Below, in pieces: positions 34,382 through 43,008 of a DNA stretch of 64,000 nucleotides (positions are counted from its first letter, which is position 1; every line of letters starts with the position of its first letter). A program made the translations under genes and the position numbers. Source of the stretch: Haliea sp. E1-2-M8 (lineage in GTDB: Bacteria; Pseudomonadota; Gammaproteobacteria; Pseudomonadales; Halieaceae); contig NZ_JAUTDR010000001.1 of the NCBI RefSeq assembly GCF_030649675.1, positions 248,001 to 312,000 on the forward strand. The letters are read 5' to 3'. The notes below the pieces were generated by a model that was not told where the DNA came from, ran no database searches, and was given only the letters and a program-made list of their open reading frames with translations.

Positions 34382-35338
34382 TTATTGCGGATCGACGCAG
34401 AGGCCACGGGCGAGCGCGGCGAACATGTCCGCCACGCCGCGTTTGCTGAGAGCCGCGTCCACCACCATGCTGGAGCCGTGGAAGGTGCCCGGGTAGCAGT
34501 GGATCTCGGTGGACACCCCCGCCGCCAGCAGGCGCTGGGCGTAGATCAGGGACTCGTCGCGCAGCGGGTCGAACTCCATCGCGGTGATGCAGGCGGGGGG
34601 CAGGCCGGCCAGGTTCGGTTCCCGGGCCGGGGCAGCGAGCGCCGGGACGTTTTCCGCGCCGCGCTGGTAGTTGCTGCCCAGGTAGTAGTCCCAGCTCTGT
34701 TCAGCATTGGCCCGGTGCCAGATCGGAGTGTCGGTGAAGTCCCGCATGCTGGGGGTGTCGAGCCGGTCGTCCAGTACCGGGATGGACAAAAACTGGTAGC
34801 ACAGCGCCGGGCCGCCGCGCTCCCGCGCTGCCAGCGCTGTGGCCGCCGCGAGGCAGGCGCCGGCGCTCTGGCCCATGATGCCGAGCCGCCGCGGGTCAAT
34901 GCCGAGGCTGTCGCGCTGGGCGTGGGTCCAGCCGAGGGCGGCGTAGCAGTCCTCCAGCGGGCCGGGGAAAGCCGTCTCCGGCGACAGCCGGTAGTCCACC
35001 GACACCACCACAATGCCCAGATTGCGGCACAGGGCCACACAGGTCGCGTGCTCGCTCTCCAGATTGCCGAATACAAAACCGCCACCGTGCAGGTAGATCA
35101 GGCCGGGCACCGCGCCGCTGGCATTCGCTGGTTGGTACACGCGCACCGCTACCTCGGGGTCGCCCGCGGCTCCTTCAATCCTGTGATCCGTGATAGTGAT
35201 GCCGCTGGTATCCAGCTCTGCATTGCCCGGCGCCACCATGGCGTCCATGGTGGCGCGCATTGTCTGCGGCTCCTTCAGGTCGAAGGGTGGCAGCAGGTCG
35301 AGGATGGGGCGCAGTTCGGGGTCTATGTTGTATTTCAT
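34382..35338 (-). CDS. Alpha/beta hydrolase, hormone-sensitive-lipase (HSL/type IV) esterase
   Basis: A 318-residue esterase. The oxyanion motif HGGGF lies near residue 84-88, the nucleophile elbow GQSAG near 160-164, and the Asp and His of the triad in EFDPLRDE near 258 and GTFHGS near 288. It is upstream of, and probably co-transcribed with, the acyl-CoA synthetase. It would hydrolyse carboxylic esters, providing an acid for that ligase, which is inference. Confidence 0.9.
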   Translation of the reverse strand: MKYNIDPELRPILDLLPPFDLKEPQTMRATMDAMVAPGNAELDTSGITITDHRIEGAAGDPEVAVRVYQPANASGAVPGLIYLHGGGFVFGNLESEHATCVALCRNLGIVVVSVDYRLSPETAFPGPLEDCYAALGWTHAQRDSLGIDPRRLGIMGQSAGACLAAATALAARERGGPALCYQFLSIPVLDDRLDTPSMRDFTDTPIWHRANAEQSWDYYLGSNYQRGAENVPALAAPAREPNLAGLPPACITAMEFDPLRDESLIYAQRLLAAGVSTEIHCYPGTFHGSSMVVDAALSKRGVADMFAALARGLCVDPQ

Positions 35339-35453
35339 CGCTGGGGTTCCGTTACCTTTGATAGAGGGATTTTATTGTGGGACGCGCGGCGGCGAGTGTC
35401 ACGCCCACCGCCCCGCCTTCGGGGTACAACAATCAATACCCCGGTGCAAACTC

Positions 35454-36455
35454 TCAGCGGGCGACCAGCTCCACCCGCCGGTTTTCCGCGCGACCGGCCT
35501 CGGTGGCGTTGCTGGCGAAGGGGGCCAGCGGGCCGACCCCGGCGGGGATCGCGCGGCCGCGGTCGACAGCATGGCCGCTGGCCAGGGCCGCAACCACGGC
35601 CTCGGCGCGCTGCCGCGACAGGGCAAGATTGCCTTCATAGGCGCCCACCGAGTCAGTGTGTCCGACCACGTAGATGTCCAGGTCCGGGTTGTCCCGCAGT
35701 AATCGGGCGGCTTCAGCGATGGCGTTGTCGGATTGGGCGGTGAGTGTGGCGGCACCGAAGTCGAAGTAAATATTGTCCAGGGTGACGCTGCCCTTGTCAC
35801 CTATCCCCTTGGCCAGCGCGGCCGCATCCACCATGCGCTCTTCCATGTCCTGAACTTCCAGCACATCCACGTGGATTGCAACGCGGAGCTTGTCTGGCGC
35901 GCGCAGAAACATGTGCTTGGCCTCCGCGACATAAACGCCGACCCAGGTCTGGTTGTCACCGCTGCGCGCGGTCAGATAGCGACGATCCTTGACGTTGAAG
36001 TTAAAAGCGGTTGCGGCGTGGTCGCCCGCCTTGCCAATCCGGCGACCGGCCGGGAGAATCGAGTCCTGCAGCGACTTGCCGCCGCGGGCGTCGCAGTCGT
36101 TTGCGGAACAGTCAAAGAGGACCTCAAAGCCACGAGCCTGCAACGAACTTTCGTAGTTGCGAAAGACCTCCAGCGAACTGCGCCCCGCGGGCGCCAGATA
36201 CATAAGCCGGGTGGACTTGCCCTCCAGGATTTCACTGCTTTCCGGTTGGCGTGCTCCGTCGCGCTCAATCACCGGTCCCATTGGCAGCAGCACCTCGTCT
36301 TAGGCGCGTTCGAGGTACGCTATCAGGCAGGTGCCGTCATAGCGCGGTACCTGTGGATGGTCAGCGCCCGCGACATCGGTACACTCTTCTGCCACGGCGG
36401 GCAGCGCGACGGTGAGGGCAAGTAACAGCGGGATCAGGGTTCGGGTGAGCCTCAT
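35454..36455 (-). pseudogene. DUF4892/OmpA-family outer membrane lipoprotein-like gene with in-frame TAA
   Basis: A good start lies at ATG 36455 with GGAG 7 bases upstream and a signal peptide (MRLTRTLIPLLLALTVALPAVA). The frame reads 51 codons to YLERA and meets TAA at 36302-36300. The same frame continues DEVLLPMGPVIERDG to the end at 35454. The family has an aromatic residue followed by DE at this point, so a Tyr codon has probably become TAA. The remainder holds a DUF4892-type domain and a C-terminal OmpA domain: NIYFDFGAATLT, VVGHTDSVGAYEGNLALSRQRAEAV and the terminal AENRRVELV, which bind peptidoglycan. The gene is broken unless the stop is a sequencing error or is read through. Confidence 0.8.
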
Positions 36456-36515
36456 CGGACTTCTCCATCTACGTTTTTTGTTATAGTGCTTCCAGCGATC
36501 TCAGGCCATCCTGGC

Positions 36516-37550
36516 TCAAGCTTGGCAATCCAGCACGATCTTGCCCGCCACCGCACCCGCATCGATCAGGCGGTGGACTTCAGCCGCATCCGCCAGCGGC
36601 CTCAGCTCCGCCACGGCTGGGTGCAGCCGCCCGTCCTTGAGCCACTGCATTAACGTCATGACATCCTCCCGGAACTCGTCTGGCAGCTTCTCGCGCCGGG
36701 ACTGAATATTGTAGAACCCGGTGTGGCGCCCATCAGGCAGGCAGCGCCAGAGGCCGAGGAGTTTGGCGAATCCCCACAGCAGGCCAGGAATCGATTCCTC
36801 CCCGGTGCTGACCTGCAGCGCGCCAAAACCTACCAGCTTGCCGCCTTTGGCGACACAGCGGTAAGAGCGGGACCAGTTGTGCCCGCCGATGGTGTCGAAC
36901 ACCGCCTGCACGCCTCTTCCTCCCGTCAGCTGCGAGATTTCCTCGACAAAATCCGTGCTGCGGTAGTCGATGGGGGTAGCGCCGAAGCTGCGCACCAGTT
37001 CGTGCTTGCCAGGGGAGGCGGTGCCGTAGGCCGTGAGCCCCAGTTCCCGCGCCAACTCCAGCAGGGCCGTACCCACCGCGCCCCCGGCGGCGTGGACCAG
37101 GACGCTGTCGCCAGGCTTGAGCGTGCATTCACGGGTCAGCATCTGGAAGGCGGTGGTGTAGGACAGGATCATGCACACCGCCTGGGCCGGGTCGAGACCG
37201 ACGGGGCAGGGAATTACCCGCGCAGCGTCTGCCAGCAAGTACTGGCTGTAGCCGCCGATCACCGGCATGTCTGCTACGCAATCGCCGACCTGGAGCGTGT
37301 CCACGCCGCTGCCGATGGCATCCACCACCCCGAACCAGTCGTAGCCCGGGGTGAAGGGCGGCTTCTGCTTCACTCCCGGATACTGGCCCTGGCGGATGAT
37401 GGTGTCGGTAAAGCCGGTACCGGCGGTCAGCACTTTCACCCGCACCTGGCCCGGGTCTGGCTCGGGCAGCGTGGGCTCGCTGACAAGTTGCAGCTTGTCC
37501 GGGCCACCGAAGGCGGTGAGCTGGACGTGCTGCCAGGGGGTGGAGGTCAT
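36516..37550 (-). CDS. Zinc-type MDR alcohol dehydrogenase/quinone oxidoreductase
   Basis: A 344-residue medium-chain dehydrogenase. The GroES-like N-terminal part includes GTGFTDTIIRQGQYP and PFTPGYDWFGVV. The Rossmann NADPH motif is HAAGGAVGTALLELA near 152-166. It lacks the cysteine/histidine set of classical zinc ADHs, so it belongs with quinone oxidoreductases and enoyl reductases. The gene is divergent from the GlpD-like gene. Substrate unknown. Confidence 0.88.
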   Translation of the reverse strand: MTSTPWQHVQLTAFGGPDKLQLVSEPTLPEPDPGQVRVKVLTAGTGFTDTIIRQGQYPGVKQKPPFTPGYDWFGVVDAIGSGVDTLQVGDCVADMPVIGGYSQYLLADAARVIPCPVGLDPAQAVCMILSYTTAFQMLTRECTLKPGDSVLVHAAGGAVGTALLELARELGLTAYGTASPGKHELVRSFGATPIDYRSTDFVEEISQLTGGRGVQAVFDTIGGHNWSRSYRCVAKGGKLVGFGALQVSTGEESIPGLLWGFAKLLGLWRCLPDGRHTGFYNIQSRREKLPDEFREDVMTLMQWLKDGRLHPAVAELRPLADAAEVHRLIDAGAVAGKIVLDCQA

Positions 37551-37702
37551 GGTTAATACGCCCTAATGCTTGTTAGTCTCAACTGCGGCGGAAGTATTAC
37601 CCGTCGTGGCGACTGTTGTCCAATCAGATTGTTTGTTGCCACTGCAGCTGCTGCTAGAGTGTCGGAGGAACCAGGCACCGATACGGAGCGTACAACTGCC
37701 CC

Positions 37703-39328
37703 ATGACAACACTGCGCCAGACCAATCTCGCCCGGCTCGCCGGCCAGGAATTCGATGTGCTGGTCATTGGCGGCGGCATCAATGGCGCCGTCTCCGCCGC
37801 GGCCCTGGCCGGGCGCGGGGTCAAGGTGGCGCTGATCGAACGCGAGGACTTCGCCAGCGGGGTCAGCTCCCAGTCTTCCAACCTCGCCTGGGGCGGCATC
37901 AAGTACCTGGAGAGCTGGGAGTTCCTGCTGGTCAACAAGCTCTGCCGCTCCCGCAATGAGCTGATGCGCGCCTATCCCTCCACCGTGAAAGAGATCCGCT
38001 TTTTTACCACCATCCAGAAAGGCTTCCGCTGGCCGCCGTTCTTCATCTTCCTCGGCAGCGTGCTGTACTGGATCATGGGGCGTTTCAAGACGGAGCCGCC
38101 CCGGTATGTGAGCGCCCGCCAACTCGAAGCCACCGAGCCGGTGATCAACACGGAACACGCCGCCGGCGGCGTGGAGTACTCCGACTGCTACCTCTACGAC
38201 AACGACGCCCGCTTTGTTTTCGGCTTTGTGCGCAAGGCCCTGGACTACGGCTGCGTAGCCGCCAACTACGTCGCCGCTACCGCAATGCGTCGGGACCGGG
38301 GGCGTTGGCTGGTGGAGGCGCGGGATGCAATCAGCGGCGAAACCTTTACCGTCGCGGCGAAGGCCCTGGTGAACGCTGCCGGTCCCTGGCTGGATGAACT
38401 CAACCGGGGCGCCCACGTGCCCACCACACACCACCACCTGTTCTCGAAAGGGATTCACCTGATCGTCAACCGCGTTACCGACAACAAGCGCGTGCTGACC
38501 TTCTTCGCCAGTGACGGCCGTCTGTTCTTCCTCATTCCCATGGGTCCCTGCACCTGCGTCGGCACCACCGACACCCAGGTGGAATCCCCTGAAGTTGGCG
38601 TGACCGACGAAGACCGCGACTTCGTCCTGCGCAACATCAATTCCCTTCTGGACATGGACCCGCCCCTCACCCGCGACAGCATAATTGCCGAACGCTGCGG
38701 TGTACGCCCCCTGGCCGTGAGTGGCACTGGCGGCGTAGCAGATTGGGTACAACTTTCGCGCAAACACGTGGTCGAGGTGGACCGAGAACGCCAGCACCTG
38801 AGCATCCTTGGCGGCAAGCTTACCGATTGCCTGAACGTGGGCGACGAGGTGGTAGCCGAGCTCGCCAGGCTGGGTATTGAGGTGCCGGAGCCCGATGCAG
38901 GCTGGTACGGCGAGCCGCCGGCCGTAGTGCACGAGGAATATCTGCGCCAGGCGCGGCTGATGAACCTGGATGCACTCACCGACCCCTCATCTTCCGAGCT
39001 CCTGAGCGAACGCTTCTGGCGCCGCTACGGCCAGTCCGCCTTCCACCTGCTGGAACGCATCCGCGAGGATCGCAGCTGCGCCCGCCTGCTGATCGCACGC
39101 GCCGAATACACCCGCTGCGAAATGGAGCTGACCGCGCAGCGCGAGATGGTGGTGAAAATGGAGGACTTCATGCGCCGCCGCTCCAAGATCGAACTGGTAC
39201 TGCGGCCGGAGGATATCGCCGAGGCGCCGGGATTGCGGCGGGCGGCAGAGATTCTGTTCGGGGCGGAGGCGGAACACGAGATTGAAGAGTATTTGGCTCG
39301 GCTGGGGGGCGACCAGCGCAAGATATGA
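37703..39328 (+). CDS. FAD-dependent glycerol-3-phosphate dehydrogenase-like oxidoreductase
   Basis: A 541-residue flavoprotein of the DAO/GlpD family. The FAD motif VLVIGGGINGA lies at residues 16-26, followed by GLIER-like VALIERED and SSNLAWGGIKYLE. LVNAAGPWLDE near 222 and LGGKLTDCLNVGDEV near 370 match GlpD. The C-terminal 150 residues are helical as in GlpD. It would oxidise glycerol 3-phosphate or a similar substrate and pass electrons to the quinone pool. Two hydrophobic stretches around 108-125 could aid membrane contact. No glycerol uptake genes are adjacent, so the substrate is uncertain. Confidence 0.8.
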   Translation: MTTLRQTNLARLAGQEFDVLVIGGGINGAVSAAALAGRGVKVALIEREDFASGVSSQSSNLAWGGIKYLESWEFLLVNKLCRSRNELMRAYPSTVKEIRFFTTIQKGFRWPPFFIFLGSVLYWIMGRFKTEPPRYVSARQLEATEPVINTEHAAGGVEYSDCYLYDNDARFVFGFVRKALDYGCVAANYVAATAMRRDRGRWLVEARDAISGETFTVAAKALVNAAGPWLDELNRGAHVPTTHHHLFSKGIHLIVNRVTDNKRVLTFFASDGRLFFLIPMGPCTCVGTTDTQVESPEVGVTDEDRDFVLRNINSLLDMDPPLTRDSIIAERCGVRPLAVSGTGGVADWVQLSRKHVVEVDRERQHLSILGGKLTDCLNVGDEVVAELARLGIEVPEPDAGWYGEPPAVVHEEYLRQARLMNLDALTDPSSSELLSERFWRRYGQSAFHLLERIREDRSCARLLIARAEYTRCEMELTAQREMVVKMEDFMRRRSKIELVLRPEDIAEAPGLRRAAEILFGAEAEHEIEEYLARLGGDQRKI

Positions 39329-39339
39329 CCATGTCCCGT

Positions 39340-39595
39340 TGAGCGCGCAATGCGGCGCAGTTTGCTCCTGGCGGCAGCGTCATTTACTTCGAGCGTGAGC
39401 AGCTCGACGACCTCGTCGAGAAATTAAAGGCCAAAGGTTTCGAGTTTGGCCAAGGAACCCACGGATACGGATTATCTCTGGCGTGAGGCGGTGTTACATG
39501 ATCCATCGGGGAACAAGATCAAACTTTACTGGGCGGGGGAAAATCGCCTGAACCCGCCGTGGCGTGTGCCGGTAGTGGAAAAGGCGGGCAGTTGA
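39340..39595 (+). pseudogene. Glyoxalase/VOC-family gene relic, 5'-truncated and frameshifted
   Basis: One frame reads FAPGGSVIYFEREQLDDLVEKL and KGFEFGQ. The continuation lies in another frame from about 39447: EPTDTDYLWREAVLHDPSGN, then LYWAGENRLNPPWRV, ending at TGA 39593-39595. This is the C-terminal half of a VOC protein (metal-site segment LHDPSGN). The N-terminal half is absent. A frameshift near 39447 breaks what remains. Confidence 0.75.
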
Positions 39596-39596
39596 T

Positions 39597-39876
39597 ATGG
39601 TCAAGGAAGCTGCCTGCAGATATTAGATATGAAGTCGAAATAATTCCGGAACAGATATTTAACTGCCATTGTCGGTTTTGTAGAAAGGCTCACGGTGCAG
39701 ACTACGCGACAGTGGCTTTTGCGAAAGCCTCCACGTTAAAGCTGATGGATGAAAAAGGTTTCAGGTGTGACAAGAGTCACGAAGCCGGGGTGATCTCGCT
39801 GCTAAAAGCCGAGCTCGACTGGAACTCTTCTACCAGGGAAGAAGCAATCGACGCGTTCAGGAATGCACTGTTGTGA
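39597..39876 (+). pseudogene. GFA-family (CENP-V/GFA) gene relic
   Basis: ATG 39597 begins MVK and, after small deletions in the first zinc loop, another frame reads IRYEVEIIPEQIFNCHCRFC and RKAHGADYATVAFAK. This is the core of a GFA-domain protein with one of its zinc-binding Cys pairs (CHCRFC). After DEKGFRC the expected second Cys pair is missing and an unrelated tail follows to 39876. It is a decayed copy, one base pair after the VOC relic. Confidence 0.65.
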
Positions 39877-39885
39877 GGAATCATC

Positions 39886-39978
39886 ATGCCTGTAGCCATT
39901 CACCACATCACAGCAAACGACGTCGGTCTTATGAGCTCGTTGTTGACGGTCTTCGAGTTGTCCAGGCAAGAGGCATAG
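39886..39978 (+). pseudogene. GNAT acetyltransferase N-terminal fragment (AAC(3)-I-like)
   Basis: Only 30 codons, MPVAIHHITANDVGLMSSLL and then TVFELSRQEA, before TAG. The pattern is that of the first helix of AAC(3)-I type acetyltransferases (GDVxLMRALLxxF). The rest of the gene is absent. The next relic begins 3 bp later. Confidence 0.4.
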
Positions 39979-39981
39979 ACA

Positions 39982-40380
39982 ATGTACGTTCCTGACCATT
40001 TCAAAATCGACGACACATCCATGCTTCAACAGTATATCCGCGAGTATGGTTTTGGCTTGCTAATCTTCGCCGATGACAGCGGGATTGAGGCACATCACGT
40101 GCCCTTTCTTCTCGACTGTGGGGAGGATGAGTCGCTGGGTACCCTGCAGTGCCATGTCGCTCGCAAGAACGAGGTATGGCAGCGAATGGATGACGCGCCT
40201 TCGGATTACACAGGGAGTCTGGTGCAGGCTATTGTAGGAATAGAAATCACAATCGGAGTTCTGACAGGGAAGTTGAAAGCAAGCCAGAACCAGCCCGAGC
40301 GAAACAGGGCGGGAGTGAAGGCCGGCCTTGAGGCGGGCGATGGGGCACATAGCCTTGCCATGTCCAGGTTGATCGATTAA
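39982..40380 (+). pseudogene. FMN-binding PaiB-family protein with internal deletion
   Basis: The 132-codon frame starts MYVPDHFKIDDTSMLQQYI, the typical PaiB start, and continues FGLLIFADDSGIEAHHVPFLLD to HVARKNEVW. It then jumps to YTGSLVQAIVGIEI, KLKASQNQPERNRAGVKAGL, which is the PaiB C-terminus. Full-length members are about 200-210 residues, so about 70 central residues have been removed in frame. The product would lack much of the FMN-binding barrel. It might still be translated. Confidence 0.75.
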
Positions 40381-40533
40381 CCCGGGCGGACGGCGGACGT
40401 CTTATTTCCGAGTGATACAATTTTTGATGTCATTTATAACCGGCGAGCGTTTCCGCGGAGACGCTGGTTCGTCGCTACAAGCGGAATATCTGCCGGTAGA
40501 GGCAATTGTCACCTCTGCCAGGCACGTTACAGG

Positions 40534-40983
40534 ATGAAAACAGAACTCATCGAGCTTGATGCAGAAGTCAAAGCCCTGCTCCTGGAGGCGGGGCTCCCCG
40601 TGTCAGACTTGTCCGGCAAGGCCAGTCTCAGCTTGTTGGGCGCACGCAAAAAAGATGGTCAGTTGTTGGGTGTGGTCGGCATTGAAGCTTCCGGTACGGA
40701 GGGACTACTACGCTCTCTGGCTGTAGCCCCGACCGCTCGCGGTGCCGGGTTGGGGCAGCACCTGGTATCTGAGGCTGAGGCGTGGGCAGTAGCGCGTGGC
40801 ATCACAGCCCTTTACCTGCTCACGACAACGGCGGATGAATTTTTTGTCCGGCTGGGCTATAAGTCCATCGCAAGGGACGAGGCGCCGACTTCCATCGCTG
40901 TTACGGCTGAGTTCAGAGAGCTGTGTCCGGCGGCCTCCGCATTCATGCGTAAGGTATTGGTCGCAAAACGTCAGAATGATTAG
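40534..40983 (+). CDS. GNAT acetyltransferase, ArsN2-like
   Basis: A 149-residue N-acetyltransferase. The acetyl-CoA motif A is LRSLAVAPTARGAGLGQHLV (residues 68-87), followed by ARGITALYLLTTTADEFF and FVRLGYKSI. The ending SIAVTAEFRELCPASA-like (here ELCPAASAFMRK) is characteristic of the ArsN2 group associated with arsenic resistance. No ars genes are nearby, so the role is open. It lies 13 bp before the DUF533 gene. Confidence 0.8.
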   Translation: MKTELIELDAEVKALLLEAGLPVSDLSGKASLSLLGARKKDGQLLGVVGIEASGTEGLLRSLAVAPTARGAGLGQHLVSEAEAWAVARGITALYLLTTTADEFFVRLGYKSIARDEAPTSIAVTAEFRELCPAASAFMRKVLVAKRQND

Positions 40984-40996
40984 CAGGAGAACGTGA

Positions 40997-41725
40997 ATGA
41001 ACGCAATGTCACTACTCAACCAGATCATGCAGCAGGCTTCCGGCGGGCAGTCGACAAACCCGGGAGACAGCGCTGGCAGTAACGATCTGATGAACCAGCT
41101 GCGCTCACAATTCAAAGGCGGACAGAGCTCAGGCGGTAATGGAGTCGATATGAAGAGCCTGCTGGGTGGTGGCGCCCTGGGCCTGTTGTTGGGTTCCAAA
41201 CGCGGCCGGAAGATGGGTGGGAAAGCGCTCAAGTACGGTGCCCTGGCGGGTGTGGGTGCACTGGCCTGGAAGGCCTACCAAAACCATCAGGCCAACGCCC
41301 AGCATGGTGCCCAAATGCAAGGGGCAGCTGCCCAGCAGGGCCAACCGCTGGAACAGTTGCAGGGGCAGGCCCAGGAGCAACGCGGCCTGGAAATTCTCCA
41401 GGCCATGATCATGGCGGCTCGCGCCGATGGTCACGTCGATGGCAGCGAGCGCACCCTGCTGACGCAGGAAATTGAAAAACTCGGCCCGGATGATGAGCTG
41501 CATGCCTGGATCCAGCAGCAGTTCGACGCGCCACTGGACGCCTCGGTCCTGGCGCGCGCCGCGGATTCCCCGCAGGCCCGGCGGGAGATGTATCTGGTGA
41601 GTGCGGCGATCATCGACGAGCAAAATCCCTTGGAGCGCGCCTGGCTGGACCAGCTTGCGACCGCCCTGGAGTTTGAGCCCACCATGGCCAGGGAGCTTGA
41701 TCGACAGCTGCAGAGCAATGGCTAA
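40997..41725 (+). CDS. DUF533/TerB-like protein (YebE family)
   Basis: A 242-residue protein with AGGAG 8 bases before ATG 40997. The Gly-rich N-terminal half has a hydrophobic stretch around 55-90 (GGGALGLLLGSKRGRK, then YGALAGVGALAWKAYQNH), followed by a Gln-rich linker (95-130). A TerB-like helical domain follows (AMIMAARADGHVDGSERTLL, residues 135-240). It matches YebE/DUF533 inner-membrane proteins, which are often stress-induced. Function unknown. Confidence 0.85.
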   Translation: MNAMSLLNQIMQQASGGQSTNPGDSAGSNDLMNQLRSQFKGGQSSGGNGVDMKSLLGGGALGLLLGSKRGRKMGGKALKYGALAGVGALAWKAYQNHQANAQHGAQMQGAAAQQGQPLEQLQGQAQEQRGLEILQAMIMAARADGHVDGSERTLLTQEIEKLGPDDELHAWIQQQFDAPLDASVLARAADSPQARREMYLVSAAIIDEQNPLERAWLDQLATALEFEPTMARELDRQLQSNG

Positions 41726-41875
41726 ACGCCCCGCCAAAACACGCCAGCTCTGGTGCCGGCTCGGTATCCGGGCAAATGTGGGCAAATTGGACTACTCTCC
41801 TTGGTCAGCGCCGCCAAGCGGCCACTAGCGGCGGTTTCATGGGACTCCGCCAATCCGCGAATTAAGGAGCGTGTC

Positions 41876-42262
41876 ATGCGCATAGCAAAAGATGATATCC
41901 CCGTCCGTATTGACGTCCCCGGTGCCACCGCCCGGCAGCAAAGCGACTTCGGCGATGTCTCGGGGTACGGGAAGCTGGGTGCGGAATACTTTTCCTTCGG
42001 CGCCGGTACCGATATCACCGAACTACTGCACGGCCTGGCTGGCGACAGTTGCCAGAGCCCGCATTGGGGCTATGTGGTCGATGGCGCGATTACCGCATTG
42101 TATTCCGATGGCAGCACCGAGACCTCCAGAACCGGCGACCTGTTCTACTGGCCGCCAGGGCACAGCGTCAGGGCGGAAGAGGACACCAACATTGTGATGT
42201 TCAGCCCCCAGGTGGAGCACTGCGCCGTCATTGACCATATTCGCAAGAAAGTGGGTCAATAG
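41876..42262 (+). CDS. Small cupin-like protein
   Basis: A 128-residue protein with AAGGAG 7 bases before ATG 41876. The middle reads HWGYVVDGAITALYSDGS and GDLFYWPPGHSVRAEED, a cupin-type barrel with one His conserved per motif. The family is a small beta-barrel group of unknown activity. It lies upstream of the NnrU gene, with 61 bp between them. Confidence 0.65.
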   Translation: MRIAKDDIPVRIDVPGATARQQSDFGDVSGYGKLGAEYFSFGAGTDITELLHGLAGDSCQSPHWGYVVDGAITALYSDGSTETSRTGDLFYWPPGHSVRAEEDTNIVMFSPQVEHCAVIDHIRKKVGQ

Positions 42263-42323
42263 TGGTCGGCGCCCGACACCAAAACCGGCCCGGGCCGCCA
42301 TTGTCCGCAACAGGGGGAATCTC

Positions 42324-42998
42324 ATGGAACTGCTCGCCATCGCCGCACTCGCCTTTCTGGCAACCCACCTGGGCGTCTCCGGCACTCCGCTGCGGGGTGT
42401 GCTGGTAAATTCTCTGGGGGAGGGGCTCTACCAGGGGCTCTATTCCCTGGTGGCGGTGGTGACCCTGGGGCTGATGATCTACGCCTATGCGTTGGTGCCT
42501 CATCACGATTATCTCTGGCATCCCTCGCGCGGGCTGCACCTGCTCGCCGCGGCCCTGATGCTGGTCTCCTCGGTGTTGCTGGCGATGGGTCTGCTGTCGA
42601 AGAATCCCACTTCGGTGGGCATGGCCTCGGCGGTCAGGCAGGAGATCGCGGGGATTTTTCGCATCACCCGGCACCCGGTACAGTGGGCCTTCCTGCTGTG
42701 GGCCATCGCCCATGTGCTGGCCAATGGCGATGTTGCCACGCTCATTCTTGCGGGCACCATCGGCCTGGTCAGCGGGCTGGGCATGCTGGCCATCGATGCC
42801 CGACGCCGCCGCGCCCCTGATACGGACTGGCAGGCCTTTTACCAGAGCACCTCAATGATCCCCTTCGCCGCGCTCATCGCAGGCCGGGCCCGGCTCGCGC
42901 TCGGCGATCTCAACTGGGTGGCCTTCGCCGCTGGCCTAGCGCTGTACGCGGCCTTCTACTTGCTCCATGGTTGGATAGCTGGCGTGCCGCTGCGCTGA
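42324..42998 (+). CDS. NnrU-family membrane protein
   Basis: A 224-residue protein with five to six transmembrane helices. GGGGGA precedes ATG 42324. The NnrU signature FRITRHPVQWAFLLWAIAH near residues 112-130 resembles the isoprenylcysteine methyltransferase fold. NnrU is linked to nitric oxide metabolism in some bacteria and to methylation of lipids by homology. Its role here is unknown because no denitrification genes are present. Confidence 0.85.
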   Translation: MELLAIAALAFLATHLGVSGTPLRGVLVNSLGEGLYQGLYSLVAVVTLGLMIYAYALVPHHDYLWHPSRGLHLLAAALMLVSSVLLAMGLLSKNPTSVGMASAVRQEIAGIFRITRHPVQWAFLLWAIAHVLANGDVATLILAGTIGLVSGLGMLAIDARRRRAPDTDWQAFYQSTSMIPFAALIAGRARLALGDLNWVAFAAGLALYAAFYLLHGWIAGVPLR

Positions 42999-43008
42999 AC
43001 CGGCCGGC

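Noticed and set aside
37553-38932. 459-codon open frame opposite the GlpD-like gene
   Set aside because: It is the mirror of a well-conserved flavoprotein in high-GC DNA. Its peptide is rich in Gly/His/Arg/Val without any domain.
39340-40380. Integron cassette array
   Set aside because: No attC-like inverted sites or integrase gene found; genes are truncated at both ends.
41717-41827. 36-codon frame overlapping the DUF533 stop
   Set aside because: No independent ribosome binding site and no recognisable sequence.
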